Shown: in pieces, positions 36,018-44,976 of the stretch
Layout of the letters: every line of letters starts with the position of its first letter
How positions within the stretch are numbered: the first letter of the stretch is position 1
NCBI GenBank assembly: GCA_959602045.1
Contig: CAUGRT010000006.1
Span: 11,780 to 75,779 of the forward strand
Length of the DNA: 64,000 nucleotides
Reading direction: 5' to 3'
Source: an uncultured Clostridia bacterium
Lineage (GTDB): Bacteria; Bacillota; Clostridia; UBA1381
Translations under genes and position numbers: made by a program
The notes under the pieces: generated by a model
Told to the model about the DNA's origin: nothing
The model's database searches: none
Seen by the model: the letters and a program-made list of their open reading frames with translations, nothing else

Positions 36018-36959
36018 ATGAAGCGGATTTTGCTGGCGTTTGTGGGGTTTGTGGGGATTTTAATGCTGATTCCGCTGCTGATCGTGGCGATTATGGGCGG
36101 TTTTGCGGATAATTCACGAAAAGACGGTGAGTTGATTCGGGTTTATTTTGCGGATGAGGATCAAGTTAAGGAAATCAATACATCGGAGTATCTGGTAGGT
36201 GTTGTTGCGGCGGAAATGGCGGCAGACTTTGATGAAGAAGCGTTAAAGGCGCAGGCGGTTGCAGCGAGAACGTATATGGAATATCATAAAGCGAGGGCGG
36301 CGGAGCATAAGGATAATGCTGTGGTTTGTACAGATTATAAACATTGTCAGGCATGGACGAATATTCATGATAAGATGGAGTCGTGGGGAGATTCGGCAAA
36401 GCAATATAAGAAAAAAATAGAACAGGCGGTTTCCGATACTGCCGGAGAGATTATCACCTATCAAAATGAGCCGATCAACGCGGTTTTCTTCTCGACTTCG
36501 TCCGGAAGAACAGAAAATGCCGGCGACGTATGGGGAGAGGATTTCCCTTATCTGATCAGCGTGGAATCTCCGGGAGAGGAAAATGCTCCAAATTTTATGA
36601 GCGAGGTCAATCTTCCTTTGGAGGAAGTGAAACAGAAAATTTCGGAGAATTTCCCGGACGCTGATTTTTCGAAAGGCTTATTTACCAATATTGTTCGTTC
36701 CGATGCAGGGGGAATCCGCAGCTTGGATATTGGCGGAGTTTTGGTGAAAGGAACTCAGCTTAGAAGTGCTTTTTCGCTGAAATCAACCAATGTGCAGATC
36801 AGTGAAGAAAACGGAAATGTGATTTTTCGGGTTAAAGGGAACGGTCACGGCGTGGGCATGAGCCAATACGGTGCTGAAGCAATGGCACGGAACGGTTCGA
36901 ATTATCGGGAAATTCTCCAACATTATTACGCGCAAACCGATGTGACAAAAGGGAATTGA
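36018..36959 (+). CDS. spoIID: SpoIID-like peptidoglycan lytic transglycosylase
   Basis: Amidase-stripped glycan hydrolase needed for engulfment during sporulation. 313 residues: membrane anchor at about 5-27, then the SpoIID domain with VAAEMAADFDEEALKAQAVA (containing the probable catalytic glutamate), RTYMEYH, FFSTSSGRTENA and GHGVGMSQYGAEAMA. A close relative, SpoIID/LytB, would look the same, so sporulation function is likely but not proved. Confidence 0.9.
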   Translation: MKRILLAFVGFVGILMLIPLLIVAIMGGFADNSRKDGELIRVYFADEDQVKEINTSEYLVGVVAAEMAADFDEEALKAQAVAARTYMEYHKARAAEHKDNAVVCTDYKHCQAWTNIHDKMESWGDSAKQYKKKIEQAVSDTAGEIITYQNEPINAVFFSTSSGRTENAGDVWGEDFPYLISVESPGEENAPNFMSEVNLPLEEVKQKISENFPDADFSKGLFTNIVRSDAGGIRSLDIGGVLVKGTQLRSAFSLKSTNVQISEENGNVIFRVKGNGHGVGMSQYGAEAMARNGSNYREILQHYYAQTDVTKGN

Positions 36960-36967
36960 ATTTATTG

Positions 36968-36996
36968 TTGACATCACTCCGGAATCGTAATATAAT
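36968..36996 (+). promoter_or_regulatory. Putative promoter of malQ
   Basis: TTGACA (36968-36973), 17-bp spacer, TATAAT (36991-36996): full consensus. Confidence 0.85.
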
Positions 36997-37071
36997 AATA
37001 GAATAGAATTTCTGCGGCGTGCGATGGTTCTATCGGCGCTGAGGAGGGGAAAGGAGTTAAGGGTTCGATTT

Positions 37072-38559
37072 ATGAGAAGAAGCGGAATATTAATGCATAT
37101 TTCCTCTTTACCGTCCGATTACGGTATCGGAACACTGGGGAAAGAGGCATATGCGTTTGTTGATTTTTTAAAGGAGGCAGGACAAAGCTATTGGCAGATT
37201 CTCCCGATTTGCCCGACAGGATATGGCGATTCACCGTATCAGTCTTTTTCGTGCCGTGCCGGAAACCCGTACTTCATTGACTTTGAAACGCTATGCGAGG
37301 ACGGACTTTTGGAGAAAGAGGATTTTACGCAGATTCAATGGGGCGATAGGGCAGATCGGGTAGATTATGAGAATTTGTATCACAATCGTTTCACGGTGCT
37401 GAAAAAGGCGTTTGAAAGGTTTAAGCAAACGGATTTGACGGAGTTTCATCGTTTTCTTGAAAAAAATGATAATTGGATTTCAAACTATGGTTTGTTCATG
37501 TCGCTCAAGGAGGAATTTGACGGAAAGCCGTGGACAGAGTGGGACGAGGGTGTAAAAAAACGTGATCCTCATGCGCTTTGGATGTTTAAATCCGAGCATG
37601 AGGAGGATGTGATGTTCTGGGAATTTCTCCAATTTGAATTTTACAGACAGTGGTTTCGGCTTAAACGATATGCAAATGAAAACGGAGTGCAGATCATAGG
37701 GGATATTCCGATTTATGTTGCACCCGACAGCGCTGATGTGTGGGTTTATCCGGATTTGTTTGATCTGGATGAAGAAACACTTCTTCCGCGGTGCGTGGCA
37801 GGTTGCCCGCCGGATGCGTTTTCGGAAACCGGGCAGTTATGGGGGAATCCCGTTTATGATTGGGCAAGGCATAAGGAAACCGACTATAATTGGTGGGTGG
37901 ATCGGCTGCGCTCGTCATTGGAATGTTTTGATTGGGTGCGGATTGATCATTTCCGTGGCTTTGCCGGCTATTATGCGATTCCTTACGGGGATAAAACCGC
38001 TGAAAACGGCGTATGGAAAACCGGGCCGGGCATTGAATTTTTTGATTTTTTAAAGTCTAAGTTTTCTGAACTTCCCATTATTGCAGAGGATTTGGGATTC
38101 TTAACGGAGGATGTACATACGATGCTCCGCGAAACCGGATTCCCGGGGATGAAGGTTCTGGAATTTGCCTTTAATCCGGATGAACCGAGCAGTTATTTAC
38201 CGCATAATTATGATAAAAATTGCGTTGCATATACGGGAACGCACGATAATGATACGCTGATTGGATGGAAACTGTCACTTGATCAGCGGACGCTGGACTA
38301 TTGCAAAAAGTATATGCGAATCGCAACCGATAACAATGAAAAGTTTAGCTGGGAATTTATTAAGGGGATGTTTGCCAGCAGTGCGGATACGGCAATTGTG
38401 CAGATGCAGGATTATCTGATGCTGGATGGTTCGGCGCGCATGAATATTCCTTCGACCGATTCCGGAAATTGGGTATGGCGCGCGTCAAAAAAATCTTTTA
38501 CTAAAAAATTGGCAAAACAAATTTATGATATTACCGATACATATGTAAGACTTCCATAG
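37072..38559 (+). CDS. malQ: 4-alpha-glucanotransferase (amylomaltase)
   Basis: GH77 enzyme that rearranges maltodextrins or glycogen. 495 residues from ATG 37072. Signatures: SGILMHISSLPSDYGIG at the N-terminus, VRIDHFRGF with the nucleophilic aspartate, IIAEDLGF with the acid/base glutamate, and THDND. Stands alone under a strong promoter with its own terminator; no other glycogen gene is in the window. Confidence 0.96.
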   Translation: MRRSGILMHISSLPSDYGIGTLGKEAYAFVDFLKEAGQSYWQILPICPTGYGDSPYQSFSCRAGNPYFIDFETLCEDGLLEKEDFTQIQWGDRADRVDYENLYHNRFTVLKKAFERFKQTDLTEFHRFLEKNDNWISNYGLFMSLKEEFDGKPWTEWDEGVKKRDPHALWMFKSEHEEDVMFWEFLQFEFYRQWFRLKRYANENGVQIIGDIPIYVAPDSADVWVYPDLFDLDEETLLPRCVAGCPPDAFSETGQLWGNPVYDWARHKETDYNWWVDRLRSSLECFDWVRIDHFRGFAGYYAIPYGDKTAENGVWKTGPGIEFFDFLKSKFSELPIIAEDLGFLTEDVHTMLRETGFPGMKVLEFAFNPDEPSSYLPHNYDKNCVAYTGTHDNDTLIGWKLSLDQRTLDYCKKYMRIATDNNEKFSWEFIKGMFASSADTAIVQMQDYLMLDGSARMNIPSTDSGNWVWRASKKSFTKKLAKQIYDITDTYVRLP

Positions 38560-38564
38560 AAAAT

Positions 38565-38601
38565 AAAGGGGACAGTAAAATGAATTTTACTGTCCCCTTT
38601 T
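38565..38601. terminator. Bidirectional terminator between malQ and pheA
   Basis: AAAGGGGACAGTAAAA and TTTTACTGTCCCCTTT pair perfectly around TGAA. Confidence 0.93.
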
Positions 38602-38605
38602 GATG

Positions 38606-39424
38606 TTATTGAAATCGTTCATAAGAACCTAAGAATTTATAATATTCCGTACTCTGCTTGACCTTATCCAAAGCAAAATACAAACGCGCGTCATCAATAT
38701 TGCCCTCAATGTCTACCAGGAAGATATAGCGACCCAACTCGTCTTTTAGCGGACGGGATTCAATTTTCACCATATTAATTCCGGCATCGGCAAACAACTT
38801 CAGCTCATTATACAAGGCTCCCGGTTCGTTTTCCAATGTAAAAGCGATCGAGGTTTTGTCGTGCTTTGTTACTTTCTTGCATGGATTTTTTTCCACAATG
38901 ACAAACCGCGTTGAGTTGTGCGGTTCATCTGCACAGTTTTCTTTTAGAATTTCCAAATCATAGAGCTTTGCGCTTGCCGCCGATCCGATACCGGCGATAC
39001 TGCCGTCGCTTTCCGCAACAAGCTTTGCCGCGGCTGCGGTGGAGGCTGCTGTTTCGATCACAGCATTCGGAAATTCTTCCTTAAGCAGCTTTGAACACTG
39101 CCCCAACGGCTGCGGATGAGAAACGATTTTTTGGATTTCTTCGGCTTTTGCGCCTTTTTTCACCATCAGATTCTCGCGAATTGCCAAAATATATTCGCCT
39201 GTAATATAAACATCAGCGTCTAAGGCTAAGGTGTCAAGCGTAGCATTCACACTGCCCTCGATGGAGTTCTCAATCGGGACAATGGCTTTTTCAATTTTTC
39301 CGGAGTCCACGGCGCGAATCATTGCCGGCATGGTACGGTATTGCCGAAGCTCCTCCGCTCCCTTTGACCATTCCATTGCCGCCTGATGCGAAAACGTTCC
39401 CTCCGGACCTAAATACCCTAACAT
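38606..39424 (-). CDS. pheA: Prephenate dehydratase with ACT domain
   Basis: Converts prephenate to phenylpyruvate in phenylalanine synthesis. 272 residues: N-terminal GPEGTFSHQAAM (5-16), the VPIENSIEGSVNATLD motif, NSTRFVIV with the catalytic threonine, and an ACT regulatory domain (about 190-272) with EPGALYNEL and ESRPLKDELG, the likely phenylalanine site. Start at 39424 overlaps the aroF stop (TAATG), so the two are coupled. Confidence 0.95.
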   Translation of the reverse strand: MLGYLGPEGTFSHQAAMEWSKGAEELRQYRTMPAMIRAVDSGKIEKAIVPIENSIEGSVNATLDTLALDADVYITGEYILAIRENLMVKKGAKAEEIQKIVSHPQPLGQCSKLLKEEFPNAVIETAASTAAAAKLVAESDGSIAGIGSAASAKLYDLEILKENCADEPHNSTRFVIVEKNPCKKVTKHDKTSIAFTLENEPGALYNELKLFADAGINMVKIESRPLKDELGRYIFLVDIEGNIDDARLYFALDKVKQSTEYYKFLGSYERFQ

Positions 39425-40443
39425 TATAACAGCTTCCTTCCGACAGCCTTTGCGATCGGGTCTAATTCTTGCATTAAAGCGGCGAATTTTTCGGGTTTCA
39501 GCGATTGTGCACCGTCCGACGCTGCCTTTTCGGGGCAATTATGCACTTCAATCATCAAACCGTCAGCACCGGCTGCGATCGCGCCTTTGGCGATTGCCGG
39601 AACATATTTATACGTACCCGAAGCGTGGCTCGGATCCCCGATAATCGGCAGATGCGTCAGCTCTTTTGCTACCGGAATCGCACTGATGTCAAAGGTATTT
39701 CTTGTTGCGGTTTCATAGGTACGGATTCCGCGCTCGCAAAGGATAACCTGTTCGTTGCCCTCGCTCATGATATATTCCGCTGCCATCAGCCATTCTTCCA
39801 TTGTGCAGGCAAGACCGCGCTTCAAAAGAATCGGCTTGTTGCATTTGCCGACTTCCTTTAACAGCTGGAAGTTCTGCATGTTTCTTGCGCCGATTTGCAT
39901 AATATCCGCAAAATTTGCCACAAGCTCAACATCTCTGGTATCCAAAACCTCGGTACAAATCGGCATGCCTAAAGCATGTCCGCTGTTATACATGATTTTC
40001 AGTCCGTCTCCGGCGAGTCCCTGGAAAGAATACGGCGATGAGCGCGGCTTGAATGCGCCGCCTCTCAATATATTCGCGCCTGCCTCTTTACACAAGCGGC
40101 TAACCTCGGTGAACTGCTCCTGGCTTTCGATTGCGCAAGGTCCGGCAAATACGGCAAGCTGATCGCCGCCGACCGTTACACCATGTCCGACTTCGATAAT
40201 AGATGGTGTCTTTTTCAATTCCTTGGATGCCAGCTTATACGGGCGCATAATCGGAACAACGCTTTCAACGCCTGCCAATGTTGTAATCTGATTCATACTC
40301 AGCTGACGCTTATCTCCGATAGCACCGATGACGCTCTTGGCTTCACCGACAATGGGATGTGTTTTGAAGCCGAAATCTCTCAAAACGTGTTCGACGTTTT
40401 TTATTTCTTCTTCTGTTGCGCCGTCTTTCATGATAATAATCAT
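39424..40443 (-). CDS. aroF: 3-deoxy-7-phosphoheptulonate synthase (type I-beta)
   Basis: First enzyme of the shikimate pathway. 339 residues with an N-terminal ferredoxin-like regulatory domain (1-70, beginning MIIIMKDGATEEEI) and a barrel domain with AGPCAIES, GGAFKPRSSPYSFQG, KRGLACTMEEW, CERGIRTYE and DPSHASG. The N-terminal extension marks the I-beta class fed back by aromatic amino acids. Start at 40443 after AAAGGAATG. Operon with pheA; aroA lies 6 kb away. Confidence 0.95.
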   Translation of the reverse strand: MIIIMKDGATEEEIKNVEHVLRDFGFKTHPIVGEAKSVIGAIGDKRQLSMNQITTLAGVESVVPIMRPYKLASKELKKTPSIIEVGHGVTVGGDQLAVFAGPCAIESQEQFTEVSRLCKEAGANILRGGAFKPRSSPYSFQGLAGDGLKIMYNSGHALGMPICTEVLDTRDVELVANFADIMQIGARNMQNFQLLKEVGKCNKPILLKRGLACTMEEWLMAAEYIMSEGNEQVILCERGIRTYETATRNTFDISAIPVAKELTHLPIIGDPSHASGTYKYVPAIAKGAIAAGADGLMIEVHNCPEKAASDGAQSLKPEKFAALMQELDPIAKAVGRKLL

Positions 40444-40547
40444 CTTTATAATCATTCCTTTCTGTATTAAAGGCACAAAACCGAGCATGAAAAGTCAAGT
40501 ATGTGTAATTTCCTGTTCAGACTTGTTTACCTTGAAATATCAATCTT

Positions 40548-40575
40548 ATTATAACAGATTTTTTGCGGTTTGCAA
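40548..40575 (-). promoter_or_regulatory. Putative promoter of aroF-pheA
   Basis: Minus-strand TTGCAA (40570-40575), 16-bp spacer, TATAAT (40548-40553), leaving a leader of about 100 nt. Confidence 0.6.
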
Positions 40576-40579
40576 TAGC

Positions 40580-41416
40580 TTACCGCTTGTTTCGGCGAAA
40601 TGCCGAAGGGGTACACCCCATAGATTTCTTGAATTGCTGCCCAAAATAGGACGCTCCGGAGAATCCGCACCGCAGTGCGACCTCGGTCAGAGAATCCTCG
40701 GTGGTTCGGAGTAACTCACAGGCCTGCTGTAATTTGATATTGTTGAGATAATCCACAACCGTAATGCCCATTTCCTTTTTGAAAAGCCTGCACATATAGC
40801 TTTTATTGATATAGCAGGCATCTGCGATTTCGTCAATTGCGGCAATGTCGGCGTAATTTCGGCTGATATAGGATAGGACAGGCTGAATTTTTTGCGTTGC
40901 CTTGGAGAGATGTTCTTCCTTATTGGCGTTTTCAAGCTCCGGTCTGTCCGCGGCTTCGCATAAAAGCTTCAGCATTTCGGCAAGCGTGATATAGAATAAA
41001 CCGTTGCCGTTATATTCAGCTTGCAGCACCGATAACAAGCGGTAAAATTCTTTATTTTCCGCTTCGGTCAGCCGAATCCATTCCCGATCAAAGCACTTTA
41101 AAAGCTGTTCACGGGTCACAGCGGTAAAATATTCGCAAAGAAAGCTGTCGGTAAATTCAACATTATACCGCGTATGCACTCCTGTACTCATACTGCGATG
41201 AAAAACGTCCGGCTTGAACATCACAATATCGCCCGGCAGAATTTCATAAATCCGATCCTGAACCAGGATTTTTCTTGTTCCCTCGAACAGATAATAGATT
41301 TCGTAGGAGGCGTGATAGTGCAGACTGCTCATGCTCCATTCGTAGTCGCGCCGCTTCGTGTCAATATCAAAATGATTGAAAGGGTAGCACTCTACGGTCG
41401 GTCTTTCGGTACTCAT
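40580..41416 (-). CDS. AraC-family transcriptional regulator
   Basis: 278 residues. N-terminal cupin domain with LHYHASYEIYYLFEGTRKI and a GDIVMFKPDVFHRS motif; C-terminal double helix-turn-helix (AIDEIADACYINKSYMCRLF and LTEVALRCGFSGASYFGQQF). It starts a few bases after proA on the same strand and has no obvious sugar gene next to it, so its target is unclear. Confidence 0.9.
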   Translation of the reverse strand: MSTERPTVECYPFNHFDIDTKRRDYEWSMSSLHYHASYEIYYLFEGTRKILVQDRIYEILPGDIVMFKPDVFHRSMSTGVHTRYNVEFTDSFLCEYFTAVTREQLLKCFDREWIRLTEAENKEFYRLLSVLQAEYNGNGLFYITLAEMLKLLCEAADRPELENANKEEHLSKATQKIQPVLSYISRNYADIAAIDEIADACYINKSYMCRLFKKEMGITVVDYLNNIKLQQACELLRTTEDSLTEVALRCGFSGASYFGQQFKKSMGCTPSAFRRNKR

Positions 41417-41421
41417 CGCCG

Positions 41422-42672
41422 TTATTCCCGAATCTGTCCGTTTCCGTAAATGATGTATTTAATGGAGGTCAGCGCCTCCAGTCCCATCGGACCGCGGGCA
41501 TGCATTTTTTGCGTGCTGATTCCGATTTCCGCGCCAAAGCCAAATTCAAATCCGTCGGTAAATCGGGTCGAAGCGTTTACATACACTGCCGCCGCGTCTA
41601 CACAATTCAAAAATTTCTCTTCCGCCGCATAGCTGTTGGTAACGATTGCTTCGGAATGTTTGGTGTTGTAGCGGTTGATGTGTGCAATCGCTTCATCTAC
41701 GCCGTCCACGACTTTAACCGCCATGATATAATCGTTATATTCGGTATAATAGTCCTCCTCCGTGGCATCCTGCACATCGGGTACCAATGCCTTAGATGCT
41801 GCATCGGCGCGGATTTCAACTTTATTTTTCTTCAATGCGTCAAACACCATCGGAATAAACCGATCTGCAATCGCTTTATCCACCAACAGGGTTTCGGCGG
41901 CATTGCATACGGACGGGCGCTGTACCTTTGCATTCAGTACAATTTTCAGCGCCATATCCAAATCAGCGGTTGCTTCTACATAAACGTGGCAATTTCCGGC
42001 TGCCGTTTCAATAACCGGTACGGTTGCGTTTTCTACCACACTGCGGATTAAACCCTTGCCGCCGCGCGGAATCAGCAAATCAATAAACCCATTCATTTTC
42101 ATCAGCTCTGTTGCCGTTTCGCGGGAAGTATCCTCAATGATATTTAGTGTCCCCTCCGGGATGCCGGCATCGTATGCCGCCTCCTGCATGATTTTCATCA
42201 GCATGGTGTTGGAATGAATTGCTTCCTTGCCGCCGCGTAAAATACACGCATTGGAGGTTTTCAGACACAGCGCCGCCGCGTCTACCGTAACGTTTGGCCG
42301 CGCTTCGAAGATGATGGCAATAACACCCATCGGAACGCGTTTTTGCCCGATCAGCAATCCGTTGGGGCGTTTCCACATTTTAATGACCTCGCCGATCGGA
42401 TCGTTTAAATCGCTGACCTGGCGAACACCATCCGCAATTCCGGCGATTCTTTCCTTTGAAAGTGCCAGACGGTCAATCATTGCCTTGCGGACACCGTTTT
42501 CCTCGGCGGCTTCAATATCCAGCCGATTTGCCGCAAGAATTTCCTCCGTATGCGCCACTAAGGCATCGGCAATGGCATCCAGCGCTTTGTTTTTGGTGAT
42601 CGTATCAACCGATGCAAGCTTTTCCGCCGCATCCTTTGCAAGGGTTCCCTTGCGTAACAGCTCCTCTGTCAT
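41422..42672 (-). CDS. proA: Glutamate-5-semialdehyde dehydrogenase (gamma-glutamyl phosphate reductase)
   Basis: Second step of proline synthesis. 416 residues of the aldehyde dehydrogenase fold; FEARPNVTVDAAALCLKTSN, LIPRGGKGL and the catalytic cysteine in RPSVCNAAETLL are clear, and the ending has ARGPMGLEALTS. Lies 21 bp after proB. Confidence 0.96.
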   Translation of the reverse strand: MTEELLRKGTLAKDAAEKLASVDTITKNKALDAIADALVAHTEEILAANRLDIEAAEENGVRKAMIDRLALSKERIAGIADGVRQVSDLNDPIGEVIKMWKRPNGLLIGQKRVPMGVIAIIFEARPNVTVDAAALCLKTSNACILRGGKEAIHSNTMLMKIMQEAAYDAGIPEGTLNIIEDTSRETATELMKMNGFIDLLIPRGGKGLIRSVVENATVPVIETAAGNCHVYVEATADLDMALKIVLNAKVQRPSVCNAAETLLVDKAIADRFIPMVFDALKKNKVEIRADAASKALVPDVQDATEEDYYTEYNDYIMAVKVVDGVDEAIAHINRYNTKHSEAIVTNSYAAEEKFLNCVDAAAVYVNASTRFTDGFEFGFGAEIGISTQKMHARGPMGLEALTSIKYIIYGNGQIRE

Positions 42673-42693
42673 TTATTTCGCCCCTTTCCGTTA

Positions 42694-43515
42694 TCATTCC
42701 TCATGAAAATTTTTTGATACAAATAAGGTTCCCGAAAGCTTGCCCTCCAATAAGTCGTATAGGGCATCCATGTTGTTGCCGTTCGCAATGACCATGTGAA
42801 TCCCTGCCGCTGTGGCAATCTCTGCGGCGTTAAGCTTTGTCACCATGCCGCCTGTGCCTTGTTTTCCGGGCGCTCCGGCTACCGCACGAACAGACTTAAT
42901 GTCATAAACAAAATTTAACAACTCCGCATCGGGGTTCTTGTGCGGATCATCATTATATAAGCCGTCAATATCCGAAAACAGAATCAGCAAATCCGCGTCC
43001 ACAAAATCAGCAACCAATGCCGATAGGGTATCGTTATCGCCAATGTCCACCTCATCAATTGCTACGGTGTCATTTTCGTTAATGACAGGAATAATACCCA
43101 TATCCAACAGTGTTTCCATCGTGTTCTGGATGTTTCTTTTCCGCTTGGGGATTGCAATATCGTCCTGCGTCAACAGAATCTGCGCAACGGTGTTATTGTA
43201 GTCCGAAAAGACCTTGTCATATAAAAACATTAATTCGCACTGTCCGACTGCCGATACTGCCTGACGTTCTTTGGTTACTGTCGGTTTTTGCTTTAGCCCC
43301 AGCTTGCCGACTCCGACGCCGATTGCACCGGAGGATACTAAAATAATTTCTTTTCCCTGATTATGCAAATCGCTTAAAATCATTGCCATCCGGTCAATTC
43401 GCTTTAAATTCACTTTTCCTGTGTTATATGTAAGCGTGGATGTGCCGACCTTTACAACAATTCTGTGGGAGGAAGCAATATCTTTTAAAATAGCTTCCAT
43501 TCCTTTACCTTCCAT
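42694..43515 (-). CDS. proB: Glutamate 5-kinase
   Basis: First step of proline synthesis, 273 residues of the amino-acid-kinase fold: VVKVGTSTLT, LVSSGAIGVG, INENDTVA and GTGGMVTKLNAAEIA. It lacks the C-terminal PUA domain found in enterobacterial ProB, as usual for short Firmicutes forms. Start at 43515 follows AAGGAG. Confidence 0.95.
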   Translation of the reverse strand: MEGKGMEAILKDIASSHRIVVKVGTSTLTYNTGKVNLKRIDRMAMILSDLHNQGKEIILVSSGAIGVGVGKLGLKQKPTVTKERQAVSAVGQCELMFLYDKVFSDYNNTVAQILLTQDDIAIPKRKRNIQNTMETLLDMGIIPVINENDTVAIDEVDIGDNDTLSALVADFVDADLLILFSDIDGLYNDDPHKNPDAELLNFVYDIKSVRAVAGAPGKQGTGGMVTKLNAAEIATAAGIHMVIANGNNMDALYDLLEGKLSGTLFVSKNFHEE

Positions 43516-43564
43516 GCTAATTTTCTCCTTTTTTGAAACGTTTCTTTCCCATTATATGCCCTCT

Positions 43565-43593
43565 ATTATATACCTTTTCCGATGAAATGTCAA
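43565..43593 (-). promoter_or_regulatory. Putative promoter of proBA
   Basis: Minus-strand TTGACA (43588-43593), 17-bp spacer, TATAAT (43565-43570): full consensus. Confidence 0.8.
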
Positions 43594-43689
43594 GTCGCCC
43601 AAATGCGCAAATAAAATGGCTTATCCATGCGCTTTTTTGTGAATATATGCTCAGCTGTTTTCCGGTGTCGGCAAATGGAAAATTTCCAT

Positions 43690-43724
43690 AAAAAAAACAA
43701 GGCTGCCGCAAATGCAGCAACCTT
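43690..43724 (-). terminator. Terminator of the HU gene
   Basis: On the minus strand AAGGTTGCTGCATTTGCGGC-type stem (43699-43724) followed by a run of T. Confidence 0.85.
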
Positions 43725-43736
43725 CGCTTTCATTTC

Positions 43737-44012
43737 TTATTTGTTTACTACGTCTTTCAGAGCTTTGCCGGCCTTGAATGCAGGAACCTTTGAAGCTGCA
43801 ATTTCGATTGCTTCGCCTGTTCTGGGGTTCTTACCTGTTCTTGCTTCTCTTGCTCTTACCTCGAATGTACCGAAGCCTACCAATTGAACCTTATCGCCCT
43901 CGCAAAGAGCCTTTGTGATTGTTTCTGTAATTGCGGATACCGCTGCTTCAGCGTCCTTTTTTGTAAGATCCGCGCTCTGTGCTACAGCTGCGATTAATTC
44001 TGCCTTATTCAT
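43737..44012 (-). CDS. HU family DNA-binding protein
   Basis: Nucleoid-associated protein of 91 residues. MNKAELIAAVAQSADLTKKD starts the dimerisation helices; the DNA-intercalating arm has GFGTFEVRAREARTGKNPRTG, followed by VPAFKAGKALKD. Full length. It lies near mazG and spoVB, as in Bacillus, but with its own promoter and terminator. Confidence 0.97.
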   Translation of the reverse strand: MNKAELIAAVAQSADLTKKDAEAAVSAITETITKALCEGDKVQLVGFGTFEVRAREARTGKNPRTGEAIEIAASKVPAFKAGKALKDVVNK

Positions 44013-44078
44013 AATGTGTTTTCCTCCTTAAAATTTGATAAATTTATTTAGACTGACAACAGTCATATATCACGTTGT

Positions 44079-44107
44079 ATTTTATTATAAAAATCACGAA
44101 TTGTCAA
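44079..44107 (-). promoter_or_regulatory. Putative promoter of the HU gene
   Basis: Minus-strand TTGACA (44102-44107), 17-bp spacer, TAAAAT (44079-44084). Confidence 0.75.
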
Positions 44108-44136
44108 GGGTTTTCTATATTTTTCCGCATAATTTT

Positions 44137-44916
44137 TTAAATTTCCTTGATTTTTTTCCAAATTGAGTCCATTTCGGAAAGATTTATCTCGGAAAGCGTT
44201 TTTCCTTGGGCGGTTGCGGTATTCTCCATTTTCTCAAAACGACTGATGAATTTGTTGGAGGCGTTGGATAAAGCCGTTTCGCAATCAAGCTTTAAGAATC
44301 TGCCTAAATTCACAACGGAGAACAACAGATCGCCAAATTCCTCCTCAATATGTTCGGGAGTATTGGCCTGGCGCAGTTCCTCCAGTTCTTCCTCAACCTT
44401 AGCGTACACATCATCAATGTTGTCCCAGTCAAATCCGGGAGCAGCGGCTTTCTTCTGAATCTTTTGAGCGCGCATTAATGCCGGAAGATAGTGCGGTACT
44501 TCTTTGAGTGCAGCGGTATAGGAGTCCAGGTTTTTCTCCTTTTTCTTGTTTGCCTCCCAGTTTTGCAGCGCTTCGGCGGCATCTCCGGCATGCTCGTTTC
44601 CGAATACATGTGTATGGCGGCGAATCAGCTTGGTACAAATTTCGTTGAGAACATCGTCAAAATCAAACGCGCCGCGCTCCTTTGCAAGCTGAGCGTGAAA
44701 AGCCACCTGCAAAAGCACATCCCCCAATTCATTCGCAAAATCCTTGTCATTTCCGTTATCCAATGCGTCAACAGCTTCGTAACATTCCTCAATCATATTT
44801 TTTTTCAGACTTTGATGCGTCTGAACTTTGTCCCACGGGCAGCCGTTTTCGCTCCGTAAAATAGTCAGTATCTCAAAAAGATCATCTATGGTATATTGCT
44901 CTTTATTTAAATCCAT
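44137..44916 (-). CDS. mazG: Nucleoside triphosphate pyrophosphohydrolase MazG
   Basis: House-cleaning hydrolase of non-canonical NTPs. 259 residues with two MazG-like helical domains; the N-terminal one has CPWDKVQTHQSLKKNMIEE and EECYE...ELGDVL metal-binding glutamates, the second has EEFGDLLFSVVNLGRF. The N-terminal tetrapyrrole methylase domain of Bacillus YabN is absent, so this is the short form. SD TAGGAGG precedes the ATG. Confidence 0.94.
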   Translation of the reverse strand: MDLNKEQYTIDDLFEILTILRSENGCPWDKVQTHQSLKKNMIEECYEAVDALDNGNDKDFANELGDVLLQVAFHAQLAKERGAFDFDDVLNEICTKLIRRHTHVFGNEHAGDAAEALQNWEANKKKEKNLDSYTAALKEVPHYLPALMRAQKIQKKAAAPGFDWDNIDDVYAKVEEELEELRQANTPEHIEEEFGDLLFSVVNLGRFLKLDCETALSNASNKFISRFEKMENTATAQGKTLSEINLSEMDSIWKKIKEI

Positions 44917-44947
44917 CGTTCGTTCCTCCTAATTATTTTTCAGCAAT

Positions 44948-44976
44948 ATTATACCATCAAAAACCGTATATTTCAA
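44948..44976 (-). promoter_or_regulatory. Putative promoter of mazG
   Basis: Minus-strand TTGAAA (44971-44976), 17-bp spacer, TATAAT (44948-44953); overlaps the end of spoVB. Confidence 0.65.
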